A stretch of 64,000 bases of DNA, taken from the NCBI GenBank assembly GCA_943736015.1, contig OX031058.1, forward strand, positions 16,951,001 to 17,015,000. Direction: 5' to 3'. This DNA is from Tridacna crocea (Eukaryota > Mollusca > Bivalvia > Cardiida > Cardiidae). The notes under the pieces were generated by a model. It was not told where the DNA came from, ran no database searches, and saw only the letters and a list, made by a program, of their open reading frames with translations. How positions within the stretch are numbered: the stretch's first letter is position 1; each line of letters opens with the position of its first letter. The translations under genes and the position numbers were made by a program. Shown here in pieces: positions 1 to 9,951 of the stretch.

Positions 1-346
1 GTTTAGGCTATAGATGACAAAGTTATATTCCAGACGAGCAGAAAATGCTGTAAAAATGATAATCAAAGGGAAATAACTTACAGACAGTATACGGTAGAGT
101 TATGGATCTTTCACATTGCACTCTGCATTATTGCAACAAACACAAATATCAAGTTTCAAGTCAATCAGACTGGAGATGACAAAGTTATGCTCTGGATTAA
201 GAACTATTATAAAGAACTTTCTAATTCAAGGGCAAATAACTCCAGTTGTTTGCCTCCGATTATACCCATAATTAAACTCATCCAAGATCTTATGGTCATA
301 TATATTTTGATAAAGTTTGGTGCTGATTGGTAGATATTTATAGATG

Positions 347-1483
347 CTAGAGTGTAAACAAAGTGAAATACAGCAATTTTTCTAATTCAAGGGCAAATAA
401 CTCCAGATGTTCTGATCTGATTAGACCCAAAATCGAACTCATCCGAGATCTTATGGTCATATATACTTTGACTAAGTTTGGTGCTGATTGGTTGATATTT
501 GTAGATACTAGAGTGTAAACAAAGTGAAATACAGCAATTTTTCTAATTCAAGGGCAAATAACTCCAGATGTTCTGGTCCGATTAGACCCAAAATCGAACT
601 CATCCGAGATCTTATTGTCATATATACTTTGACCGAGTTTGGTGCTGATTGGTTGATATTTGTAGATGCTAGAGTGTAAACAAAGTGAAATACAGCAATT
701 TTTCTAATTCAAGGGCAAATAACTCCAGATGTTCTGGTCCGATTAGACCCAAAATCGAACTCATCCGAGGTCTTATGGTCATATATACTTTGACCAAGTT
801 TGGTGCTGATTGGTTGATATTTGTAGATGCTAGAGTGTAAACAAAGTGAAATACAGCAATTTTTCTAATTCAAGGGCAAATAACTCCAGATATTCTAGTC
901 CGATTAGACCCAAAATCAAACTCATCCGAGATCTTATGGTCATATATACTTTGACCAAGTTTGGTGCTGATTGGTTGATATTTGTAGATGCTAGAGTGTA
1001 AACAAAGTGAAATACAGCAATTTTTCTAATTCAAGGGCAAATAACTCCAGATGTTCTGGTCCGATAAGACCCAAAATCGAGCTCATCCGAGATCTTATGG
1101 TCATATATACTTTGACCAAGTTTGGTGCTGATTGGTTGATATTTGTAGATGCTAGAGTGTAAACAAAGTGAAATACAGCAATTTTTCTAATTCAAGGGCA
1201 AATAACTCCAGATATTCTAGTCCGATTAGACCCAAAATCAAACTCATCCGAGATCTTATGGTCATATATACTTTGACCAAGTTTGGTGCTGATTGGTTGA
1301 TATTTGTAGATGCTAGAGTGTAAACAAAGTGAAATACAGCAATTTTTCTAATTCAAGGGCAAATAACTCCAGATGTTCTGGTCCGATAAGACCCAAAATC
1401 GAACTCATCCGAGATCTTATGGTCATATATACTTTGACCAAGTTTGGTGCTGATTGGTTGATATTTGTAGATGCTAGAGTGTA
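347..1483 (+). repeat. 161-bp tandem repeat, about seven units
   Basis: The landmark CTAGAGTGTAAACAA recurs at 347, 508, 669, 830, 991, 1152, 1313 and 1474, always exactly 161 bp apart. The period is invariant and units differ by only a few substitutions. Units 830-990 and 1152-1312 share variants (ATATTCTAG, AATCAAACTC) that units 991-1151 and 1313-1473 lack, so the array alternates between two unit types, which suggests amplification of a dimer. Confidence 0.95.
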
Positions 1484-1499
1484 AACAAGAAAATGTGAA

Positions 1500-1546
1500 C
1501 GGACGGACGGACGGACGGACGGACGGACGACGGACACCGACGGACG
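1500..1546. repeat. GGAC tetranucleotide microsatellite
   Basis: About seven uninterrupted GGAC units followed by imperfect CGGACACCGACGGACGG. It lies between the last 161-bp unit and the 3' hairpin, the position it takes in pearl elements. Confidence 0.9.
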
Positions 1547-1612
1547 GTGAGTGATCACAATAGCTCACTCTGAGCACTTCGTGCTCAGGTGAGCTAACAA
1601 GAGAAATAGAAT

Positions 1613-1840
1613 TTAACCCTTTACTACACAATTACAACTTTTAACGACCCCTAGAAAGAATCCTTTTGAATACACTGTGGGAACAGGAGAAAATGCTTTT
1701 AACCAGCATTTTCTCCTTTTCCCACAATGTGTTCTTCCCTGCTGGAAACAAATTTCAATTTTTCAGTTATGTTTAATTTGTCATCCCAAGTGCTTTCAAT
1801 TTGGACCAGTAAAGAACTATGTCATTTGGTAAAGAGTTAA
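1613..1840 (+). mobile_element. PB-A MITE (TTAA, piggyBac-type ends)
   Basis: Begins TTAACCCTTTACTACAC and ends TTTGGTAAAGAGTTAA. The central palindrome at about 1670-1735 has a mismatched centre (GCTTTTAACCAGC). Known: piggyBac-superfamily elements insert at TTAA and start with CCC; no transposase is encoded, so it is classed as a MITE by inference. It starts 16 bp after the Helentron-like terminus. Confidence 0.88.
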
Positions 1841-1841
1841 T

Positions 1842-2069
1842 TTAACCCTTTCCCAAACAAGCCCTGGTTTTTACGTGAATGCAGTACAAGTCTTTAGAAA
1901 ACACTTTGGGAAAAGGAGAAATTGCTCGTAACAAGCAATTTCTCCTTTTCCCACAGTGTTTTCTACCCTTTTTAAGAACTTTTTGCCATTTTGTCAAACT
2001 CTAAAATTGTCGTCTGCAAACTCTTTCGGTTTGGAAGAGTCCAAAATTTGTTGTTTGGGAAAGGGTTAA
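1842..2069 (+). mobile_element. PB-C MITE
   Basis: Ends are TTAACCCTTTCCCAAAC and GTTTGGGAAAGGGTTAA. The central hairpin has the centre GCTCGTAACAAGC and outer arms like PB-A. Left arm carries GTGAATGCAGTACAAGTC, shared with the copy at 61643. Only one base separates it from the preceding PB-A copy. Confidence 0.85.
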
Positions 2070-2277
2070 AATAGTTGGTAAATACAGCCCTTAGAAGCTG
2101 TAAAAGGGGAAAATGGATCAAAGGCAAATTAGGGGAAGTTCCAGGGCACATTTCAAAGCAACTTTACAACAAATCATACCATTATTCTTTCATAAAACCT
2201 ATAATTGTTGCCTTCTAAATCTGAAAGATAACTAAACTCCATTTGCCACTAAGATTCATTAAAAAATGTAAGCCATT

Positions 2278-2611
2278 AGCCCCAGTAGCTCAGTTGTTAG
2301 CATACAGGACTTGAGAACAGGGGGTCCCTTGTTCAATCCCTGGCTCAGCCAATCTCTTTCCTAGGACAGATGATGGTCATTGCTATAGATTCATTCCTCT
2401 CTAAACTGGTGATAAACTGCTGACAATTGTTTCGACAATACTTATAGGGGAAAGGAGCCAAGGGCTTGGAAAGAATATTGTGTACAGTACTGGTAAAAGA
2501 AACTCCAGAGAAGCATGGATAAGTCCATTGGCCAGTGAAATATAACTACAATGGATAAGTCCACTGGCCAGTGAAATATAACTACAATATGTTGAAAATG
2601 GCATTAAACAC
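2278..2611 (+). mobile_element. tRNA-derived SINE
   Basis: The head has an A-box-like TAGCTCAGTTGTTAG (2287-2301) and a B-box-like TTGTTCAATCC (2328-2338), about 30 bp apart as in a tRNA promoter. The body ends in a GTTGAAAATGGCATTAAAC tail that recurs in other SINE tails here. A 36-bp stretch is duplicated in tandem (2515-2550 and 2551-2586). I see no clear target duplication. It is not a working tRNA gene because no cloverleaf with paired acceptor ends forms. Confidence 0.7.
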
Positions 2612-2879
2612 TATAAGCTCAGAAAAATGCAATAAAATGGTACACATGATGATCAAAAGGCACTTTTTGGCCACTTTTTCACAATGCTTTCCTGGTGTTA
2701 GTATTGTTCTTTGTGTACATAGCCTTAATGATTCAAATTTGTTATTAATGAATTATACACCCTTGTTCTATAATTATTAATAAAGTTTTACTCATAAGTT
2801 TAATTGAAATCAGTTTGAGAACAGGAGAATTTTTTTGTCACTGCTTGCAATTTCTTCCTTTGACACTAACTGCCCTGCA
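2612..2879. other. Unclassified spacer
   Basis: AT-rich. I see no gene, hairpin or repeat, apart from a weak polyadenylation-like AATAAA-type context near 2780. Confidence 0.4.
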
Positions 2880-3250
2880 AAGTGGTCTCCAACAAGATGT
2901 GGTAAAACGAGAAAATGCTATTCAAATGCATTTTCTCTTTTTCCAAGTTATTTTCTACCCTATCAAAGACCGAAATCATCATTGGAAAACTTGAGATTGT
3001 CATCTGCAAATGCTTTGAATTTGAATAAGTCTAAAAATTTGTCATGCAGTAAAGAGTTAACAGTTATTAAATCTTATCCAGATAACAAAATTTTTATATG
3101 TCTAAATCTGAAGCATGTGCAAATAAAACTAGAAATTTTCTTTGAAAGATAAGAAAACATTGAAAGAAAAGGAGCAAAATACTGGTTACCATCAAATTCC
3201 TTATTTTTCAATACTATTTTTGAACTCAGGATTGTGTGGTGAAGGGCACT
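2880..3250. mobile_element. Two decayed PB-A copies (+ then -)
   Basis: 2880-3060 keeps GAGAAAATGC...GCATTTTCTC and a right end GCAGTAAAGAGTTAA. 3066-3250 keeps AACAAAATTTT and a right end GGATTGTGTGGTGAAGG in the opposite orientation. Both have lost palindrome pairing at many positions and read as old copies. Confidence 0.6.
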
Positions 3251-3383
3251 GTTTTCAAAAATGGTTTTGTTTTTCCCCCTTACAAAACCACTTTTATTCA
3301 AACACTCCATGATTTATTTGCTGTCTAGGGTCATGCAAACTGCAGGCTAATGACCATATGTTGACCATGGCACCATCTGCTAT

Positions 3384-3612
3384 TTAGCCCTTTACCACAA
3401 AATCCTGAATTTTAAGGACCACAGAAAAACAAGCATGAAAACATTGTGGGTGAAAAAGAATTTGCTGGAAACCACCATAATTATTCCCTTTTTCTCACCA
3501 TGTTTTCATTGACTCCAAAAAACAAATTTTAGTTTTGAGTGACTTCTTTTTTATTGTTTGCATTTCGAATTAATTTGGACAAATCAAAATTTTCTTGTCT
3601 GGTTAAGATTAA
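3384..3612 (+). mobile_element. PB-A MITE, diverged
   Basis: Left end TTAGCCCTTTACCAC, right end TCTGGTTAAGATTAA. Hairpin arms GAAAACATTGTGGG...CACCATGTTTTC survive but the centre is eroded. Confidence 0.75.
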
Positions 3613-3775
3613 CTGGTAGCTAAATATGGGCCAAAAATGTGACATACATAAAAATCTGGACCAAACAGCGCAGGACATGCATTCTGATGTTGGATCTACC
3701 ATGCACAAAATTCAGTAACAAAAATCTGGTCAAAACAACGCAAGTTGATCAGCAACATGGCTTCCTCTATACAAG

Positions 3776-3945
3776 CTATGACGACCCTGAGAAAGAAGCC
3801 TTTAGAAAATATTGGCGGAAAAAGAGAAAATGCTTATAACTCCATTTCCCACAATGTTTTCTACCCTTCACAAAACAAATTTTGTCGCCTGCAAGTGCTT
3901 TCGATTTGGACAAACCTAAAATATTGTTGTTTGGTAATGAGTTAA
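3776..3945 (+). mobile_element. PB-A MITE, 5'-truncated, CATTACC subtype
   Basis: Begins inside the left arm at ATGACGACCCTGAG and runs to GTTTGGTAATGAGTTAA. The hairpin centre is damaged (GCTTATAACTCC). Confidence 0.75.
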
Positions 3946-3980
3946 TGAAAACGCGTTTCATCCCCGCAGCAATTCAAATG

Positions 3981-4190
3981 TTAACTCCCTGCCACACAAA
4001 CAGCCCTGATGGAAAAGACTTTTCAAAACAATGTGGGAGAAAATAGGTTTAACCAGGAATTTTATCTCTTGTACAACATTTTCTATCAATTTCAAGACTA
4101 ATTTTACAATTTGGGTCACATTTGCCTTGTCGACCGCAAATGCTTTCAATTTGGACTAGTCTTGAATTTGTCATCTGTTGAAGAGTGAAA
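3981..4190 (+). mobile_element. PB-A MITE, diverged
   Basis: Starts TTAACTCCCTGCCACAC; the right arm keeps GCAAATGCTTTCAATTTGG but the final TTAA is lost (GAGTGAAAGG). The hairpin is imperfect. Confidence 0.7.
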
Positions 4191-4833
4191 GGATAAAAGT
4201 TCACTGCCTGAAAGCACAAGTACCTGCACAGGTGCTGTAAAGGTACTTGGCTTCTTTCATTCTTCCATGATTGTAATTCCAGATCTTTGCTGTAAATTGA
4301 TCATAAATATAAATGAGCAGTAAGTTCACACCCTGCTTAGGTCCTAATGTTAACTTCAATATACCCCAAGTTTCCACTGTCTCTGTTTGTTTTATGCCTA
4401 TTAGTAATTGCTCACAAATTTTGACTGATACCTTACTAACTTATTATAAGAAAGGTAAAGGTAAGAGATTTTTTCTAAACACAGGATGTTTTCACACTTC
4501 AGACAAATCTATTTGGTCATTGTCCACATGATATCACTTTCAAGTGGCTTGATTCCAGCTCTCATGGTCAAGGCAAGGAGATACTAGAATTAGAAGAACC
4601 ACCAATGATTGTCACATGCTGTGACTGTCTAGATGGTTGACCCATCACCTCCACTTGTCACAAGGCTCATTCTGTACCTATATCTGACTGTCTGTATCTA
4701 TGGGATTTCAATGTGCTCTCATTGGTATTCAAAATTACAGTGGTGCCAAATAAAAATGGACTGCTAAAGACATCTACAACCACCATACAGATATTCATAA
4801 TTGCTAATGTGTCTGTTAAAATTGTTGATGAAA
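4191..4833. other. Unclassified, no gene seen
   Basis: Short open frames only; none shows codon bias, splice context or a family I recognise. No repeat structure seen. Confidence 0.4.
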
Positions 4834-5133
4834 TTAACCCTTCACCAAGCAACAACATTTTAGACTTCTCCAAATTAAAAGCATTTGCAGGTGACAAAAT
4901 AAAGGTAACTCGGAAATTGAAATTAGTTTCCAGCATGGTAGAAACAATTGTGGGAAAAGGAGATGACAAAATAAAGGAGACTGAAAAATTAAAATATGGT
5001 TTGGGAAGGGTAAAAAACACTGGGGGAAAAGAAGAAAATGCTGGTTACCAGCATTTTCTCTTTTTCCATAATGTTTTCTAAAGGCTTCTTTCTCAAGGGC
5101 ATCAAAAGTCGGGATTGTGTGGTAAAGGATTAA
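4834..5133 (-). mobile_element. PB-A MITE with internally duplicated arm (300 bp)
   Basis: Ends TTAACCCTTCACCAAGC and GTGTGGTAAAGGATTAA. About 70 bp longer than the usual 228 bp: the stretch from the AAATAAAG arm to the hairpin start GTGGGAAAAGGAGA occurs twice (about 4897-4971 and 4976-5040). The second copy leads into an intact GCTGGTTACCAGC hairpin. Confidence 0.85.
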
Positions 5134-5463
5134 AGAGATGAGAGTCGAGGACAACCACCTCCTACCATCAGAAGTTTGAAGGGTTTACAAGTTAAACAAA
5201 ATAGATGTGGGAAAATTGTCACAATTACCAGATAATGGTATCATCATTATGTGTACTTATTTTTACTCCTGCTTCAAGCTGGGTCTTTCAATGAAACGAA
5301 ACACCTTTGATAGTAGAACAATTTTGACACTGCATAATATCCTCTTACAACATTCTATTAGCTTTTTTTTAAATACACTATTTGTTCAAATTAGCTAACT
5401 ATTTACCTGAGTTTGTTACAGATTGACTAAATCCTGAGAGACCTAAATACAGTAAAATGTGTC
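5134..5463. other. Unclassified, no gene seen
   Basis: I see no recognisable repeat or coding signal here. Confidence 0.4.
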
Positions 5464-5692
5464 TTAACCCTTTACCAAACAATCCCTGGTTTTTACGACC
5501 CTGAGATAGAAGCCTTTTGAAAACATTGTGGGGAAAGGAGAAAATGCTGGTAACCAGCATTTTCTCCTTTTCCAACAATATTTTCTACCCTGCTGGAAAC
5601 AGATTGCAATTTTTGAGTTATCTTTATTTTGTAGTCTACAGGTGCTTTCAATTTCGACCAGTCTAAAATTCCATTGTTTGGTAAAGGGTTAA
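5464..5692 (+). mobile_element. PB-A MITE, full length
   Basis: TTAACCCTTTACCAAACAAT to TTGTTTGGTAAAGGGTTAA gives an 18-bp terminal inverted repeat. Left arm CCCTGGTTTTTACGACC and CTGCTGGAAAC mark the CTTTACC subtype. Hairpin centre GCTGGTAACCAGC is intact. Confidence 0.92.
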
Positions 5693-5721
5693 AAACATGT
5701 CAGCATTGAGTGGTATCAGGT

Positions 5722-5931
5722 TTAACCCTTTACCACACAATGATGACTTTTGACAACCGTGTGGAAGAAGCCTTTTGAAAACATTGTGGGAAAAGGAGAA
5801 AATGCTGGTAACCACAATGTTTTCTTTCCTTTATAGAACAAATTTCAATTCTTTAGTCACATTCATTTGGTCCTATGCAAATGCTTTCAATTTGGTTCAG
5901 TCCAGAATTTTGTCGTTTGGTAAAAGGTTAA
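5722..5931 (+). mobile_element. PB-A MITE, hairpin half-deleted
   Basis: TTAACCCTTTACCACACAAT to GTCGTTTGGTAAAAGGTTAA. GCTGGTAACC is followed directly by ACAATGTTTTC, so ~19 bp of the right hairpin arm is missing. Left arm has the variant GATGACTTTTGACAACC. Confidence 0.85.
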
Positions 5932-5979
5932 GAACCACTGGCCCACTTTCACAAACCATCTTTAGTTTCTTGGTCTTGT

Positions 5980-6240
5980 TATCCCCCACCAAAGGTGGAG
6001 GGATATAGTTTTAGAGTTGTCCGTCTTTCCATCCATCTGTCCGTGTGTCTATCACAGTGAATGTCTACAATACCATTGGACAGAATTTCGTTAAACTTTA
6101 GACATGCATACAGTAACCAATTCTGCCAAAACATTTTTTTTCTATTCAATGCAAATTAAGAATGGCCAACTGAGAGCAATTTTAAGTTCCGCAGGTTTTT
6201 TTGGCGGAGGATATCATTTCAACAAAATTGCTTGTTTTAG
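5980..6240 (+). mobile_element. Short Helentron-like non-autonomous element
   Basis: The left end is a hairpin CCCCCACC-AAA-GGTGGAGGG (5983-6002). TATCCCCCACCAA (5980-5992) matches the inverse of TTGGCGGAGGATA (6202-6214) at 11 of 13 positions, i.e. short subterminal inverted repeats. GTCCGTCT/GTCCGTGTGTC follows the left end. Known: Helentron-type elements carry such subterminal repeats and a terminal hairpin. Probably a deletion derivative. Confidence 0.55.
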
Positions 6241-6269
6241 ATTTAAGAGTCTAGATACTAGATCAAATA

Positions 6270-6325
6270 TTTTGGCCAATCAGAAGTTGTGTTACCTTTA
6301 AATCTTGAAAATTCTTGACAGTTCG
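6270..6325. repeat. Half of a palindromic CCAATCA repeat
   Basis: TTGGCCAATCAGAAGTTGTG and GAAAATTCTTGA match the right half of the inverted-repeat element at 9756-9951; the left half is absent. Confidence 0.5.
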
Positions 6326-6867
6326 ACTACAGATATACTGTAGAATAGTTGTTGAAAGATGGCCCTGGACTAGAGTATCAGCCACTCTATCATTTTCACA
6401 TTTCAGTATAGACCTGCCATGAGACTTGATTCGTTCAAGGGTTACCATGACACAATTGGAGCAGCAAGATTTCAGGAATTCTCACCCCATAAACACTTGT
6501 ACATCCCCACACCTTGACATCGGAAATTACCATACCTGTCTCCCACTAATGATCCCTTTTTAAATTTACACCCAACTCATTATGGGCTTCTTTATCAGTG
6601 CAGTATAGAGGGGGGTGATAAAATAGGAGTGACAGACAGGCAACAGGGGGTGTTATGTAACATTCTGGGTTATGGGTACAGAAACTGTCCCACCCATTTC
6701 TACAAAATTTATGTAACTTAATTTGATGGTCCTTTAGTAAATCTCCCTTATCTGATCCTTTTCTACTCCACAGATTTCTGAAAAACGTCTTCACTATTTT
6801 CCCCACTGCCTTTTCTCGGGTGTAGCATACTCTTTGGAACTGGAAGCTTTTATCATTGTTTAGCCTG
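6326..6867. other. Unclassified, no gene seen
   Basis: No repeat or coding signal recognised. Confidence 0.35.
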
Positions 6868-7055
6868 TTAACAAGCCATAATATCTACAACTGGTCAAAA
6901 TTAAAAGCTTTAGAAAATGACAAAATATGGCTAAAATCATAGGATTTGTCTTTGAAAGGCCAGAAAACACAGATAGAAAGGAAAAAAATGACGGTTCCCA
7001 CCATTTTCTCCTATTTCCACAATGTTTTCAAAAGACTCCATCTGCAGGACCTTAA
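6868..7055 (-). mobile_element. PB-A MITE, decayed and 3'-truncated
   Basis: Starts TTAACAAGCC with AACTGGTCAAAATTAAAAGC. The hairpin centre is disrupted, and it stops at GACTCCATCTGCAGGACC without the final TTAA. Confidence 0.65.
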
Positions 7056-7912
7056 ACAGTGTTGCATCCAGGAATTCTGCCAAGAGGGGGAGATCCCCCA
7101 TGGAATTTTCAAAATGGGGGGAGTAAAAATTTTCGGGGGTGGGTGAAAGAAAATAAGTATACGCAAAATATGTATTTTTCTGGTCAATTTCCTTTTTTGA
7201 ATGGAAATGAATTCTGTCTTTCAAGGGCTGATAGGATATTTGCTACATCTATATTTCTACGGCCGACAGGGGAGGGTTGATGCCTATTGGGTTGATCTTA
7301 CCTTATTTCTAACACCAAACATTATAGCTTCTATAGATGTACATATCATTTTTGTTCATGATTACAATACATTCTCGGTAGTAAGTCAGAATCTGGGGCC
7401 AAACAAACTTAAGTTTATTCCCCCGCTGTTTTCACTCAATTCTTTCCATAATATCATCGTATGAACCATCGGCGTCGGGCAATAGAACCAATGAAAGTCT
7501 TTGACATGTTTCCTTTCATCGGAATACATGACAAATCGCAAGTTTAAAAGCGCCGGGTTCTTCAATTCATCAGCATTATGAAAGTAAACATTCAATGCGC
7601 ATGCTTAGATATATTGTTTCCCCGCTTAAACAGAATCTTCACTACGAAATCGGAAACCACCTGGAACAGTCTACCTGTAAGGAAGCATTGTCAGACTTCC
7701 GATTATTTTATTCAAATGACTTGAAACCAGACCCGACTTTCTTAATTTCTCTTTTATGCACGCAGCTGTGTCTTCTTTTTGCAGGAGTTACACCGATATT
7801 GCACAATTGCTCCCCCATCATATTCACGGAATTGCGTGACGGCAGAAAATAAAGCATGAATCCCGCAATCGCGTGGCCTGGATGTAACACTGCTTCAATC
7901 TTGTGACTGTCT
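7056..7912. other. Unclassified, CpG-containing, possible decayed coding remnant
   Basis: 7270-7860 is more CpG-rich than its surroundings. On the minus strand two open frames lie in a row (7938-7708 and 7595-7386) with plausible protein-like composition but different frames and no splice context I trust. No family is recognised. It could be an old gene or transposon fragment, or chance. Confidence 0.25.
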
Positions 7913-7985
7913 CTTAACTCTTTACTAGAAAACAACAATCAAGACTTGTCCATATTCCAGGCATTTGCAGATCACAAACTAATGA
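7913..7985 (-). mobile_element. PB-A fragment (left end only)
   Basis: TTAACTCTTTACTAG and GGCATTTGCAGATCACAAA; truncated just before the next copy. Confidence 0.6.
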
Positions 7986-8004
7986 TTGATTGAATGCATG
8001 GTGT

Positions 8005-8202
8005 TTAAATCTTTACCAAACAAGTCTTGGTTTTTACAACCCTGGGATAGAAGCCTTTTGGTAACCAGCATTTTCTCCTTTTCCCACAATGTTTTCTACC
8101 CAGCTGGAAACACATGTCAGTTTTTGACTTACGTTAATATTCTGTCTGCAAATGCTTTCAATTTTGACCTGTCTAAAATTTCGCTGTTTGATAAAAAGTT
8201 AA
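8005..8202 (+). mobile_element. PB-A MITE, left hairpin arm deleted
   Basis: TTAAATCTTTACCAAAC to CTGTTTGATAAAAAGTTAA. GAAGCCTTTTG jumps straight to GTAACCAGCATTTTC, removing the left half of the palindrome. Confidence 0.85.
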
Positions 8203-8319
8203 TACCTCTTTCAACATTTTTCAGTCTTATCACCGTCAGTGCACCTATCCATGCTTTCCCTGGTTTTCTTTTACCAGTAATCCGCAGAATATTTTTATTC
8301 TGCGCTACTGACTGCAATA

Positions 8320-8465
8320 CTCTGGGGCTTGGCATGACAAACATTGATCAAATAGTAAGGTTTGTCAGTGACAGGACAGAAAACATTACAGCAATGGGAG
8401 AAAATATTAGTTACCAGCATTTTCTTCATTTCTGCACTGTTTTCAAAAGCGAGCACAGCTATGGT
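8320..8465 (-). mobile_element. PB-A remnant
   Basis: Only the hairpin region (AGAAAACATTACAGCAATGG...TTACCAGCATTTTC) and TTTTCAAAAGC survive. Confidence 0.5.
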
Positions 8466-8467
8466 CA

Positions 8468-8697
8468 TTAACTCATTACCAAACCACCAAATTTTAGGCT
8501 TGTCCAAATCGAAAGCATTTGCAGGCGACATAATAAAATTGATTTAAAATTTGAAAATTGTTTTGTAAGGGATAGAAAACACTGTGGGAAAAGGAGAAAA
8601 TGCTGGTTACCAGCATTTTCTTCTTTTCCCACAGTGTTTTTTAAAGGTTTCTTTCTCGGGGGGCATCAAAAGTAGGGATTGTGTGGTAATGGGTTAA
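8468..8697 (-). mobile_element. PB-A MITE, full length, CATTACC subtype
   Basis: TTAACTCATTACCAAAC to GTGTGGTAATGGGTTAA. Both ends carry the CATTACC/GGTAATG variant. Intact hairpin with centre GCTGGTTACCAGC. Confidence 0.92.
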
Positions 8698-8802
8698 CAC
8701 TCACATTGTGTGGTAGAGGATAAAAGGGTTTAAGAGAACTGTTACACTGACAATACTTACAGACAGGGATTCTGATTCTTATCTCCCTATCTGACAGGGC
8801 CC

Positions 8803-9026
8803 TTAACTCTTTACCATACAACAGAATTTTATTCTTGTCTAAATTTGAAAGCATTTTACAAATGACAAAAAATATAAGTGACTCAAAACTTGAAATTCGC
8901 TTTAAGAGGGATAGAAAACAATGTGGGAAAAGGAGAAAATGCTGCTTTCTCCTTTTCCCACAATGTTTTCAAAAGCCTTCTCTTTTTGGGGATGTTAAAA
9001 GTCAGGATTGTGTGGCAAAGAGCTAA
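8803..9026 (-). mobile_element. PB-A MITE, centre of hairpin lost
   Basis: TTAACTCTTTACCATAC to GTGTGGCAAAGAGCTAA. The hairpin reads GAGAAAATGCTGCTTTCTCC, so the right GGTTACCAGCATT portion is gone. Confidence 0.87.
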
Positions 9027-9191
9027 AGCAATCAAAGCATGAAAACACTTGCCATCATCACTTGATTGATAATTAGGTAATTGAGACTTATCTCCCCCTG
9101 AACGATAGTCATCGCAGTTCCACCACAATACTATCTAGCAAGGGTTACCAAGGGAAGTTGCAAAGATCTACATATGGTGAGCAGCAGAGGT

Positions 9192-9418
9192 TTAACCCTT
9201 CAACACACAATCCCGACTTTTAACGACCCTGTGAAAGAAGCCTTTTAAAAACATTGAGGGAAAAGGAGAAAATGCTGGTAACCAGCATTTTCTCCTTTTC
9301 CCACAAAGTTTTCTTCCCTTCCTAAAACAAATTTCAATTCTATAGTCACATTTAATTTCTGGTCTGAAAAGGCTTTCATTTTGAACTAGTCTAAAATTTT
9401 GTTGTTTGGTAGAGTTAA
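9192..9418 (+). mobile_element. PB-A MITE, full length
   Basis: TTAACCCTTCAACACAC to TTGTTTGGTAGAGTTAA; hairpin centre GCTGGTAACCAGC intact; right arm CTTCCTAAAACAAATTTC. Confidence 0.9.
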
Positions 9419-9489
9419 ATTTCTGTTTTCTTGAGTTTTCTTCTAATTATCAAGAAAATTAGTTAACAGTTTGGCAAGCTGCAGACAAG

Positions 9490-9680
9490 TTTTTTACTCT
9501 ACCAGAATACAAAATTTTGGACTTCTACCTGAAAGCATTTGCAGAGGACACATAAAAATGTGCTGCAAAACTTTAAAATTGTTATCACAATGGGAGAACA
9601 CATCGTGGAAAGAGACAAAGGGCTGGTTCCCTGCATGTTTTCCTTTGCTCACAGTGTTTTCAAAGCCTTTTACTACAAGG
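9490..9680 (-). mobile_element. PB-A remnant
   Basis: Recognised from AAAATTTTGGACTTCTACC, GAAAGCATTTGCAGAGGACA and CACAGTGTTTTCAAAGCC; ends lost. Confidence 0.5.
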
Positions 9681-9755
9681 TTACTAACACATACAATTAT
9701 TTGGAAAAAGTTTAAATAACAGTTGTTCCATTCTACATATTACTCACCCGACCTG

Positions 9756-9951
9756 GGCCCGTATTCACCAACCAGTCTTAAAAATATTCTTAGTCTTATT
9801 CTCCAAGGTTTTCTAAATTTGTAAGTGACACTGCGTCTGATTGGCCAAACTGAATAGTTTAGCCAATCAGAAGATGTGTTACTTTCAAATGTAGAAAATT
9901 CTGGAGAATAAGACAAAGAACATGCTTAAGAATGGTTAGTGAATACGGGTC
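9756..9951. mobile_element. Palindromic MITE with CCAATCA core (~195 bp)
   Basis: Left GGCCCGTATTCACCAACCA pairs with right TGGTTAGTGAATACGGGTC. The inner arms GATTGGCCAAAC/GTTTAGCCAATC also pair, so nearly the whole element folds back. Related copies: 30431-30529 (half) and 35377-35546. Target duplication not resolved. Transposon class unknown. Confidence 0.7.

Larger units (their letters stand above)
1..1597 (+). mobile_element. Helentron-like (pearl/CvA-type) tandem-array element, 5' end outside window
   Basis: Seen: a tandem core of 161-bp units, then a GGAC tetranucleotide microsatellite, then a terminal hairpin at 1561-1597 (GAGCAC-TTC-GTGCTC inside a longer AGCTCAC...GTGAGCT stem). 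Known: this order of core repeats, ACGG-type microsatellite and conserved 3' end defines bivalve pearl/CvA elements, which are related to Helentron-type rolling-circle transposons. Bases 1-240 resemble the leader but are diverged; the true 5' end is not in view. It has no transposase or helicase reading frame, so it is non-autonomous. Confidence 0.75.

Noticed and set aside
1-1483. Regular 161-bp repeats as a CRISPR array or regulatory array
   Set aside because: The whole 161 bp is repeated with no unique spacers; microsatellite and terminal hairpin mark a transposon core.
2281-2350. Functional tRNA gene
   Set aside because: A and B boxes are present but acceptor and anticodon stems do not form; body and tail show a SINE.
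7386-7938. Minus-strand gene from two consecutive open frames
   Set aside because: Frames differ, intervening stops remain, and no family or clear splice pair was recognised; kept only as a possible decayed remnant.
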